Below, one piece after another: positions 57,248 to 64,000 of a stretch of 64,000 nucleotides of DNA. How positions within the stretch are numbered: position 1 is the stretch's first letter; the number at the start of each line of letters is the position of its first letter. The notes under the pieces were generated by a model. It ran no database searches and was not told the origin of the DNA. It saw nothing but the letters and a program-made list of their open reading frames with translations. Source of the DNA: Streptomyces sp. HNM0575 (GTDB lineage: Bacteria; Actinomycetota; Actinomycetes; Streptomycetales; Streptomycetaceae); NCBI RefSeq assembly GCF_012726265.1, contig NZ_JAASAG010000010.1, positions 248,001 to 312,000 on the forward strand. The letters run 5' to 3'. The position numbers were made by a program, and so were the translations under genes.

Positions 57248-58477
57248 CTAGGCGGCCGTCTTGAAGCGGTCCAGGGCGCCGTGCGGGTTGAGCACGTACT
57301 TGCGGCTGGCGCCCTGGTCGAACTCGGCGTAGCCGCGCGGTGCGTCCTCCAGGGAGATGACCTGCGCGTTGACCGCCTTCGCGATCTGCACGCGGTCGTG
57401 GAGGATCGCCATGGCGAGCTGCCGGTGGTACTTCATCACCGGGCACTGGCCCGTGGTGAAGCTGTGGCTCTTCGCCCAGCCGAGGCCGAGGCGCATCTTG
57501 AGCGAGCCGGTCTGGGCGTCGGAGTCGATGCCGCCGGGGTCCTCCGTGACGTACAGGCCGGGGATGCCGAGGGAGGCGCCGGCCCTGGCGACGCCCATCA
57601 AGGAGTTGAGGACCGTGGCGGGAGCCTCGGCGGCGTCCTTGCCGTGGCCCCTCGCCTCGAAGCCGACGGCGTCGACGGCCGCGTCGACCTCGGGTTCGCC
57701 GAGGATGTCCTCGATCTGCTCCTCCGGGGAACCGCGCGTGAGGTCCACGGTCTCGCAGCCGAAGCTGCGGGCCTGGGCGAGGCGCTGGTCGTTGAGGTCG
57801 CCGACGATGACGACGGCGGCGCCCAGGAGTTGGGCGGCGGCGGCCGCGGCGAGGCCCACGGGGCCCGCGCCCGCGACGTAGACGGTGCTGCCGGGGCCGA
57901 CGCCGGCGCTGACGCAGCCGTGGTAGCCCGTGGGGAAGATGTCGGAGAGCATCGTCAGGTCCAGGAGCTTGTCCAGGGCCTGGTCGCGGTCACGGAAGCG
58001 GAGCAGGTTGAAGTCCGCGTAGGGGACCATCACGTACTCGGCCTGGCCGCCGACCCAGCCGCCCATGTCCACGTATCCGTAGGCGGATCCGGGGCGGGCG
58101 GGATTGACGTTGAGACAGATGCCGGTCTTGCGCTCCTTGCAGTTGCGACAGCGTCCGCAGGCGATGTTGAACGGGACGGAGACGATGTCGCCCTGCTTGA
58201 TGAACTCGACGTCGGGGCCGGTCTCGATCACCTCGCCGGTGATCTCGTGGCCGAGGACGAGGTCCGCGGGGGCGGTCGTACGGCCGCGGACCATGTGCTG
58301 GTCGCTGCCGCAGATGTTGCTTGCCAGGACCTTGACGATCACTCCGTGACGGCAGTGGCGGCCCACGTTGTGCGGGTCCACACCGGGTCCGTCGTGCAGC
58401 TCCAGGTCGGGATAGTCGATCGTCTGGACCTCGACGACGCCGGGTTCTATGTAGGCGACGGCCCTGTTTCCACTCAT
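57248..58477 (-). CDS. fdhA: Glutathione-independent formaldehyde dehydrogenase
   Basis: A 409-residue zinc-dependent alcohol dehydrogenase-superfamily enzyme. Catalytic zinc ligands Cys56 (NICGSDQHM) and His77/Glu78 (LGHEITGEV); structural zinc cysteines 107, 110, 113 and 121 (CGRCRNCKERKTGIC); NAD fold GAGPVGLAAAAAAQLLGA. The long insertion and YVDMGGWVGGQAEYVMVPYADF are specific to the P. putida-type FdhA, which oxidises formaldehyde with tightly bound NAD. Start ATG 58477. Monocistronic by spacing. Confidence 0.93.
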   Translation of the reverse strand: MSGNRAVAYIEPGVVEVQTIDYPDLELHDGPGVDPHNVGRHCRHGVIVKVLASNICGSDQHMVRGRTTAPADLVLGHEITGEVIETGPDVEFIKQGDIVSVPFNIACGRCRNCKERKTGICLNVNPARPGSAYGYVDMGGWVGGQAEYVMVPYADFNLLRFRDRDQALDKLLDLTMLSDIFPTGYHGCVSAGVGPGSTVYVAGAGPVGLAAAAAAQLLGAAVVIVGDLNDQRLAQARSFGCETVDLTRGSPEEQIEDILGEPEVDAAVDAVGFEARGHGKDAAEAPATVLNSLMGVARAGASLGIPGLYVTEDPGGIDSDAQTGSLKMRLGLGWAKSHSFTTGQCPVMKYHRQLAMAILHDRVQIAKAVNAQVISLEDAPRGYAEFDQGASRKYVLNPHGALDRFKTAA

Positions 58478-58639
58478 GAACTGTCCCTCCGACCATGCGT
58501 ATGGGCGCTATTCGTCCCCTTGTGGCAGTCTGGGGCACCTTGCTCGACTCGGCCAGTCTGGCGGCTGAAACGTCCAGTTACCTGCACGGATGTGCCCGGG
58601 GTGTGACCGTCCGTCCGCTGGTCGTTCACCTCGGCCCGG

Positions 58640-59425
58640 TCAGGCCTTCTCCGGCTGGCAGTGCGGGCACCAGACGGTGCTGCGGCCCGACGTACGGCCG
58701 TGGCTCAGGCTCGTACCGCAGCGCGGGCAGGTGCCCCGCGGGTCGTCGCGGTGGCCGGTGAGCCAGGAGTCGCGGGGCGGTACGCACTCGGCGCGCATGG
58801 AGGAGCGCAGCACGGAGCGCATGTCCCCGTGCAGGCGCGCGCGTTCGCCGTCGGTGAGGCGGTCGGCACGGCGGGACGGGTGGAGGCGGGAGCGCCAGAG
58901 GATCTCGTCGGCGAGGAGGTTGCCGATGCCGGCGATGACGGACTGGTCGGTGAGGGCGGCCTTGACGGCGCCGCGGCGGCGGCCGAGCAGTGCGTCGAAG
59001 TCCTCGCGGGCGACGGCTGCGGCGTCGGGGCCCTGGAGGTCGAGGGTACGGGCGACTCCGTCGTCGTCCGAGAGCCACAGGCCCTTGAGCTTGCGCTGGT
59101 CGCGGTAGCGGAGCTGGCGGTCGCGGCCGACGGTGAAGGCGACGCGGTCGTGTGGGTGCCGCTCGTCGTCGGGGCGGCAGCAGACGAGTCGTCCGGTCAT
59201 GCCGAAGTGCAGCATCAAGGTGGGGCCGCCGGTCGGTGCGAGGAGCCACTTGCCGTGGCGCTCGGGCCTGGTGAAGCTGCGGCCCTCCAGCTCGCGGCGG
59301 AAGCGCCGCTCGCCGACGTCGTGGAGCACGCCCGCGTCGTACACGTCGACCTGCTGGATGCGGCGGTCGCGGGCGCAGGAGTCGAGGACCTTGCGGAAGC
59401 CTTCGACATCGGGCAGTTCCGGCAT
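58640..59425 (-). CDS. Fpg/Nei family DNA glycosylase
   Basis: A 261-residue base-excision repair enzyme: MPELPDVEGFRK supplies the catalytic N-terminal Pro and Glu, GIGNLLADEILWRSRLHP the helix-two-turn-helix, and CPRCGTSLSH...CPHC the C-terminal zinc finger. It removes oxidised bases and cuts the abasic site. Whether it prefers 8-oxoG or pyrimidines is not clear. ATG 59425 is dictated by the family N-terminus. An upstream gap contains two hairpins. Confidence 0.95.
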   Translation of the reverse strand: MPELPDVEGFRKVLDSCARDRRIQQVDVYDAGVLHDVGERRFRRELEGRSFTRPERHGKWLLAPTGGPTLMLHFGMTGRLVCCRPDDERHPHDRVAFTVGRDRQLRYRDQRKLKGLWLSDDDGVARTLDLQGPDAAAVAREDFDALLGRRRGAVKAALTDQSVIAGIGNLLADEILWRSRLHPSRRADRLTDGERARLHGDMRSVLRSSMRAECVPPRDSWLTGHRDDPRGTCPRCGTSLSHGRTSGRSTVWCPHCQPEKA

Positions 59426-59523
59426 GCCGTCCACCGCCAATCCGCCGTGCGGGGCGGGCCCGTCACGGATCCGCTCCCGGTTCACGAGCGTAACCGCGGA
59501 CGGGCGCAGGGGCGCGCGGAGAT

Positions 59524-59562
59524 GCGGTGCTCCGGCCCTCCCCCGAACATCCGGAGCACCGC
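59524..59562. terminator. Hairpin between the FAD oxidase and Fpg genes
   Basis: A 12-bp stem (59524-59535 with 59551-59562) with a 15-nt loop. Confidence 0.55.
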
Positions 59563-59605
59563 TGCCCGGCATCGACACTGCACCGTCCGGCGGTCCCGGC
59601 GCATC

Positions 59606-59627
59606 TCTTTCGGGCCTGGCCGAAAGA
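59606..59627 (-). terminator. Hairpin after the FAD oxidase
   Basis: An 8-bp stem TCTTTCGG/CCGAAAGA with a 6-nt loop, 80 nt after the oxidase stop (leftward). Confidence 0.5.
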
Positions 59628-59707
59628 ACGGGCGGATGTGGGACAGGACGCAGGCGTCACGGGTATGTACGTGGGGGCCCGGGGGCCGTATGTCAGGGGC
59701 CGTACGG

Positions 59708-61213
59708 TCAGGGGGCGGGGTCGGTGTGGAAGAGACCCGACGGGTCCCACTGCTCGCGCAGCCGCTTCAGCCGTGCCCAGTCGGCAGGCCCGTATGAGCC
59801 GCGGAAGCGCGGTTCGCCGGCCGCGAGGTCCGCCTCGGCGATGTAGTGGCCGCCGGTGCCGTCGGGGTCCAGGGCGTCCATGGTCTCGTGCAGCCAGCGG
59901 ATGTTGGCCGCGTCGGCCTCCGGGTCGTCCCACACGGCGAACGGGGCGACGTATGACTCGCCGAGCACGGAGAAGGCCATGTGCCGAAGCGCGACCGGGT
60001 CGGGGGCGACCGGTTCGAAGGCGATCAGCACATGGGACTTCGTCGACGGGGCCTTGGCGATCTGCCGTGCGCTGCGGGCCAGTTGGGTCTCGTACGGCTC
60101 GGGGGACCACAGGGTGTCCACGGCGTAGCGGTGCTCGGCCGGCAGCGCGGAGCGCGGACCCGGAGCGGAGTCCGGACCGGAGCCCGGAGCGGCACCTGGA
60201 CCCGGCCCTGGAGCGGGGTCGGCGCCAGGGCCCGAACCGGCGCCCGGACCCGGAGCGGAGTCCGGATCGGAGTCCGTGGCCCCGTACAGGCTGCGGAACG
60301 ACGTCGGCCGGGCGGGCCGGTGGTCGACGGCCCGCCCGGTGAACGGGCATGCGTCCACGGGCGCGAGCGCCGCCGCGGCCTCCTCCGGCGTACCGGCGAA
60401 CACGCTCGACTCCACCTTCAGCCGTGGTCCGGCGGCGACTCCGCCCGCGGCGGGCCCGTGAGGCGTCAGTACGAGGCTGGTCTCGACGTTCGGCGGGGAC
60501 TCCCGAGCGGTGCGCAGCGCCCAGCCGCCCACGCGTTCCGCGTCCGCGAGCGGGAAGGTGAGCGATGCCGTCATGATCGAGCCGGGCTGCGGCAGCAGCC
60601 GCAGCCGGAAGCGGGTGACGACGGCGAAGAAACCGGGTCCGGCTCCGCGCGCCGCCCAGAACAGATCGGGGTTCTCGCGCTCGCTGCACGTCACGGTGCG
60701 GCCGTCGGCGGTGACGGCGCGGATCTCCTCCACGTACCGGCAGGCGGGGCCCGACTCGCGGCAGTTCCAGCCCATTCCGCCGCTGAGCAGGTAGCCGCCG
60801 AGGGCCACGTCCGGGCAGTGACCGGTCGGGAACGCGAGCCGGTGCGGGGCCAGCCGTGCGGCGAGCCGGCCGCCCGTGACGGCGGGCCCGACCGTGGCCG
60901 TGGACGAGCCGGGGTCGACATGGCAGTGCCGTAGCCGGGAGAGGTCGAGCAGCAGCGCGCCGTCCCGCAGCACGGGCCCCGACCAGTGGTGACCGCCGGA
61001 GCGGATCGCGACGCGCAGGCCCGACTCCCTTGCGTACGCGAGGAGTTCGGGGATCTCGCGCTCGGAGGCGGGCCGCGCGATCAGCTCGGGGAAGCGGTCG
61101 GGTGTGCGGGCGTTGAACACTGCGCCCGTGCGTGCCCGCTCGTAACCGGGATCGCCGCGCCGGGTCGCCGCGACGCCCGCCGGCGGGAGATCACCGCTCG
61201 CTTCGGGGCTCAC
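59708..61213 (-). CDS. FAD-binding oxidoreductase, berberine-bridge (BBE) type
   Basis: A 501-residue flavoenzyme of the PCMH/VAO fold. VAIRSGGHHWSG carries the histidine for covalent FAD, and FPTGHCPDVALGG the cysteine of a possible second bond; WDPSGLFHTDPAP is the BBE C-terminus (usually WDPxNxF). A low-complexity insertion of Pro/Gly/Ala/Ser/Asp (about residues 310-350, units like GPGAGSGPG) interrupts the substrate domain. Such enzymes oxidise sugars, alcohols or polyketide intermediates; the substrate is unknown. Start GTG 61213 has no strong ribosome binding site. Confidence 0.87.
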   Translation of the reverse strand: MSPEASGDLPPAGVAATRRGDPGYERARTGAVFNARTPDRFPELIARPASEREIPELLAYARESGLRVAIRSGGHHWSGPVLRDGALLLDLSRLRHCHVDPGSSTATVGPAVTGGRLAARLAPHRLAFPTGHCPDVALGGYLLSGGMGWNCRESGPACRYVEEIRAVTADGRTVTCSERENPDLFWAARGAGPGFFAVVTRFRLRLLPQPGSIMTASLTFPLADAERVGGWALRTARESPPNVETSLVLTPHGPAAGGVAAGPRLKVESSVFAGTPEEAAAALAPVDACPFTGRAVDHRPARPTSFRSLYGATDSDPDSAPGPGAGSGPGADPAPGPGPGAAPGSGPDSAPGPRSALPAEHRYAVDTLWSPEPYETQLARSARQIAKAPSTKSHVLIAFEPVAPDPVALRHMAFSVLGESYVAPFAVWDDPEADAANIRWLHETMDALDPDGTGGHYIAEADLAAGEPRFRGSYGPADWARLKRLREQWDPSGLFHTDPAP

Positions 61214-61363
61214 TTCAGGCAGGGTAAGCAGGGGTGATCTTCGGTGCAACTCGTGCACGACCGTACAGAAAGGGGTGGTTGAGGCGTTCCGCCCCTGCCC
61301 CGGCTGCCCCGGGGCGGCGTGGGGTGCTCGCCGCGCGGACAGCCACGGAGGCGGTGGCCCGAG

Positions 61364-61414
61364 TACGGACCGTGGCCACGCGGACCGTGACCTGGATACG
61401 GACCGTGGCCACGC
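61364..61414. repeat. 18-bp direct repeat between symporter and oxidase genes
   Basis: TACGGACCGTGGCCACGC occurs at 61364-61381 and 61397-61414, 33 nt apart, with further GGACCGTG between. It lies in the oxidase promoter region and may be regulatory. Confidence 0.5.
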
Positions 61415-61425
61415 CTCCGGCGCCG

Positions 61426-63090
61426 TCAGGGGCGGCGCGCGCCCGTCGCGGTGAGCAAGTCGTCCCGGCCGGTGGGCCGTTGGGGCTCGTGGGCCTGCTG
61501 GTCGGGGACGGGCCGGTGCGGGGCCGAGAGGCGGGTGCCCGCCCAGCCCAGCAGGAACGCCGCCGGGATGCTGATGATGCCCGGGGAGTGCAGTGCGAGG
61601 AGGTTGAAGTCCGCGTCCGGCCACAGCGCGTGGGGGTGGCCCGAGACCGCGGGCGTCAGCGCCAGCAGCGTGAGCGTGACGAGGGTTCCTCCGTACACGC
61701 ACCAGCGCAGCCCGCGGAGGGTGAAGTCGCGCCACAGCAGGCTGTATCCGAGTGCCGGGAGCACGACGGTGGCGGCCTCGGTGTAGGCGAAGGTGAGCCA
61801 GAACTGGGCGTGGGCGTAGCGGCCGAAGACCGCCAGTGCGATGCAGACCGCGCCCACGGCCACCAGCGCGAGCCTCGCCCGCAGTGGCCGGTGGGTGATG
61901 CTCTGCCCGGAGGGCGAGTGCCGCTTGGGGCCCATGTCGTGGACGATCGCGGCGGAGCCCGCGAGCAGCAGCACCGACGCGGAGGCCAGTACGGCGAGGA
62001 AGGCCGCGCAGGAGATGAAGGTCAGCAACGTGCCCGGGTTGTCGGGGCTGTCGGGGTCGCTGCCGGTCATCGCGGCGGCCGCCAGCAGGAGGTTGTCGCT
62101 GCCGTCGGGGCTCGCCCTGTGCATGGTCTCGGCGCCGGCGAGCGCCTGCATGCCGTAGCCGACGACCGCGACCGTGACGCACAGCAGGCAGATCGTGCTG
62201 ACGGCCCAACTGCCGGCGCGGCGCGCGGTCTCGGCCGTACGGCTCGTGGAGAGGCGCATGAGCAGGTGCGGCAGGAAGGCCGCGCCGAGCAGCACCGTGA
62301 CGGCGAGGCTGAGGGTGTCGAGACGCCCGGTGAAGTCGGCGCCGAAGAGGTGGCCGGGGGCGAGGTAGTCGTGGCCGGAGCCGCTGCCCCGTGCCGCCCG
62401 GGCGAGCACGGCGCCGTAGTCCCAGTCGAAGCGGGCGAGCACCAGCACGGCCAGCAGGGGGCCGAGGAGTATGAACGCGGCGGTCTTGACGATCTGGAGC
62501 AGCGTCGAGCCGCGTACGCCGCCGATGGCCGCGCAGGAGAGGATCAGCACGCCGACGAGGGCGATGCCCGCCATCTCGCCCTGGTCTCCGGGGAGTCCCA
62601 TCAGGGCGGCCGTGAGCTGGCCGATGGGGATGAGCTGTGCGACGAGCAGCGGTACGGAGACGACGAGGGTCGCGATTCCGGCGGCGCGGCGCGCGGGGCC
62701 GGGGGTCAGGTAGCGGGCGAGCACATCGCCGAGTGACCAGCCGGGGCCGGCGGGCAGCCGTTCGGCCAGCCACACCTTCAGCAGGAGCGGGGAGAGCGCG
62801 GTGGCGGCTATGAGGAGGATGCCGTCGTAACTCGCGGTGGCGACAGCCCCGCAGAGGTAGAGCACGCCCGCGGCGGAGAGGAAGTCGCCTGTCAGCGCGA
62901 TGCCTTGGCGCATCGCGGAGGGCGGCGCGACGCGGTTCCCGGTGCCGGGGAGGCTGCTCTGCCAGGCGTAGAAGTCCTCGGTGCCGTCCTGGAGATCGGG
63001 GCTCGTCAGCATCGACAGGAAGAGGCAGCCCGCGAGGAAGACGAGGAAGACGGAGATCGCGATGACGCGTTCGTCGGTGAGGGAACTCAC
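61426..63090 (-). CDS. Sodium:solute symporter (SSS family, acetate/monocarboxylate-like)
   Basis: A 554-residue transporter with about thirteen membrane helices: DFYAWQSSLPGTGNRVAPPSAMRQGIALTGDFLSAAGVLYL, GxRGSTLLQIVKTAAFILL and LPHLLMRLSTSRTAETARRAGSWA are typical of ActP/MctC-like acetate or propionate/pyruvate carriers. The GTG start overlaps the DUF485 partner's stop (GTGA); the pair is the usual acetate-symporter operon. Confidence 0.92.
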   Translation of the reverse strand: MSSLTDERVIAISVFLVFLAGCLFLSMLTSPDLQDGTEDFYAWQSSLPGTGNRVAPPSAMRQGIALTGDFLSAAGVLYLCGAVATASYDGILLIAATALSPLLLKVWLAERLPAGPGWSLGDVLARYLTPGPARRAAGIATLVVSVPLLVAQLIPIGQLTAALMGLPGDQGEMAGIALVGVLILSCAAIGGVRGSTLLQIVKTAAFILLGPLLAVLVLARFDWDYGAVLARAARGSGSGHDYLAPGHLFGADFTGRLDTLSLAVTVLLGAAFLPHLLMRLSTSRTAETARRAGSWAVSTICLLCVTVAVVGYGMQALAGAETMHRASPDGSDNLLLAAAAMTGSDPDSPDNPGTLLTFISCAAFLAVLASASVLLLAGSAAIVHDMGPKRHSPSGQSITHRPLRARLALVAVGAVCIALAVFGRYAHAQFWLTFAYTEAATVVLPALGYSLLWRDFTLRGLRWCVYGGTLVTLTLLALTPAVSGHPHALWPDADFNLLALHSPGIISIPAAFLLGWAGTRLSAPHRPVPDQQAHEPQRPTGRDDLLTATGARRP

Positions 63091-63620
63091 GAGGTCGCCC
63101 TCGCGGTACGGGGTGCCGTGGCGGTGCGGGTCGCGGCCGCGCCACGGGGCACCGTCGCGCTGCGGGCGGAGCGATGGGCGAACGCGCGCGAGGAGTCGAA
63201 GGCGTTGAACGAGCCGGTGGAGGCGGCGTCGGCGCCGTTCGCGGCGGGTGTCGCGGCCGCGGCGGTGGCGGCGGACTGGTCGCCGTAGCGCGCCGGTTCG
63301 CGGGTGGCGACCCGCTGGGCCAGCGGCTCGACGTGCCGGCGTGCGTGGCGGTCGTGGCGGATCACGCCGACGGCGACGGCCAACACCTGTGCGAGGGCGA
63401 CCAGTTCGCCGACCTGGAGCCGGTCGCCGATACGGACGGCCAGCAGGTCCGGTACGAAGCAGGATGCGAGCGCGTACACCCCGAAGACGCCGAGCACGAG
63501 GCCGAGGCCCCGGTTGAGCTGTGTGCGGCGTGCGGCAGACAGGGCCTCGCTCGAGGAGCCCGTGCGGTAGGCCGGCCGCATGGAGTCGCGTCGCAGGAAA
63601 CCCGAACTCCCTTGGCTCAC
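63087..63620 (-). CDS. DUF485-type small membrane protein, symporter partner
   Basis: A protein with two membrane helices (GLGLVLGVFGVYALASCFVPDLLAV and LVALAQVLAVAVGVIRHDR), fitting DUF485/YjcH, companion of SSS symporters. The C-terminal 80 residues are Ala/Thr/Arg-rich and not conserved. The start is unsure: GTG 63620, ATG 63581, or ATG 63671; none has a good ribosome binding site. Its stop overlaps the symporter start. Confidence 0.75.
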   Translation of the reverse strand: MSQGSSGFLRRDSMRPAYRTGSSSEALSAARRTQLNRGLGLVLGVFGVYALASCFVPDLLAVRIGDRLQVGELVALAQVLAVAVGVIRHDRHARRHVEPLAQRVATREPARYGDQSAATAAAATPAANGADAASTGSFNAFDSSRAFAHRSARSATVPRGAAATRTATAPRTARATS

Positions 63621-63827
63621 GGGCTCGTTACGTCGAGTCTGCGGCGCCCGGCGCGGGGAACGCAGGGGCATGCCAAGGCGACGGAGCTCAGTCAAAAGGT
63701 TCTCCAGCAAACGAATACGGGCAGCCCGATGAACCGAGACACGGGACGGCTGCAAGAGAACTTCCGGTGTATTACCGGGAGTTACTCGACTGTAAGGCCC
63801 ATGGAAGTGATCTGGGGAGGGCCGCCC

Positions 63828-64000
63828 GTGAAGGGGGTCGGTGAAGGTAACGTGCCGGGGCCCTCACAGACGGCAAGCGCGCGGACGCGGGTGCGGACGC
63901 GGGCGCGGCGTCGCTGGAGACGGACAAGCGCGCCCGCGGGCGCGAACGCGGCGTCGCTGAAGACGGGGCAAGCGCGCACGGACGCGAACGCACCGTCGCT
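63828..64000 (+). CDS. Possible 5' end of a gene cut by the window edge
   Basis: GTG 63828 follows GGGGAGGG by 5 nt and opens a frame (MKGVGEGNVPGPSQ, then Arg/Thr/Ala-rich repeats) that stays open to the end of the window; ATG 63801 in the same frame is an alternative. The DNA is an imperfect repeat of about 50 nt (GACGGCAAGCGCGCGGACGC-like). Too short to identify. Confidence 0.35.
   Translation, partial: MKGVGEGNVPGPSQTASARTRVRTRARRRWRRTSAPAGANAASLKTGQARTDANAPS

Overview
The window is high-GC actinobacterial DNA, almost certainly from a Streptomyces or close relative. Supporting signs are GC-rich third positions, many GTG starts, frequent 4-nt GTGA/ATGA couplings, a conservon (cvnABCD plus P450), a terpene synthase, and a core block (ECF sigma factor, asd, ask, recR, ybaB, dnaX, SRP RNA, tRNA-Ser) that is the usual Streptomyces arrangement. 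No species can be named from sequence alone.

Layout. 0.2-9.98 kb: an M20 peptidase/MFS pair, a secreted metzincin-type protease, a RibD-C/DHFR-like protein, a CPT-like kinase, an unknown membrane protein, an HAD hydrolase facing a CGNR regulator across a large inverted repeat, and an FG-GAP repeat protein. 10.6-18.5 kb: one specialised locus, conservon cvnABCD with a translationally coupled P450 that lacks the ExxR motif, then a class I terpene synthase and a second, canonical P450. 18.6-25.9 kb: methyltransferase, Tat lipoprotein, S9 peptidase, SURF1 and a large proline-rich membrane protein coupled to an ECF sigma factor. 26.9-29.4 kb: asd and ask (aspartate pathway), with an internal start that would give a separate aspartokinase beta subunit. 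29.7-39.2 kb: an accessory stretch with two NLR-like NTPases whose N-termini share an amyloid-signalling-like motif, an ArsR regulator with three SRPBCC proteins, a two-gene DUF6879 leader, and a Uma2 relic. 39.4-44.8 kb: DUF5063, recR, ybaB, dnaX, SRP RNA and tRNA-Ser(GGA).

44.7-48.7 kb is a 3.9-kb integrated element: the 3' part of tRNA-Ser plus its terminator is repeated at 48.6 kb, an integrase C-terminal relic lies just inside the left end, and the cargo is a tandem-repeat secreted protein, a sortase substrate with its class F sortase, and a small unknown protein. 48.8-54.2 kb: DUF4331, a peptidoglycan-binding lipoprotein, DinB, and a permease/TIGR03943 pair. 54.3-57.2 kb holds five tandem paralogues of a small secreted two-cysteine protein, each with its own terminator and nearly all with a shared promoter-like block. 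57.2-63.6 kb: glutathione-independent formaldehyde dehydrogenase, an Fpg/Nei glycosylase, an FAD-linked oxidase, and an SSS symporter with its DUF485 partner. A gene fragment may start at the right edge.

Most promising for new biology: the pair of NTPases with the shared N-terminal motif and the small-gene leader, the five-gene secreted-protein array, and the tRNA-Ser element carrying a sortase system.
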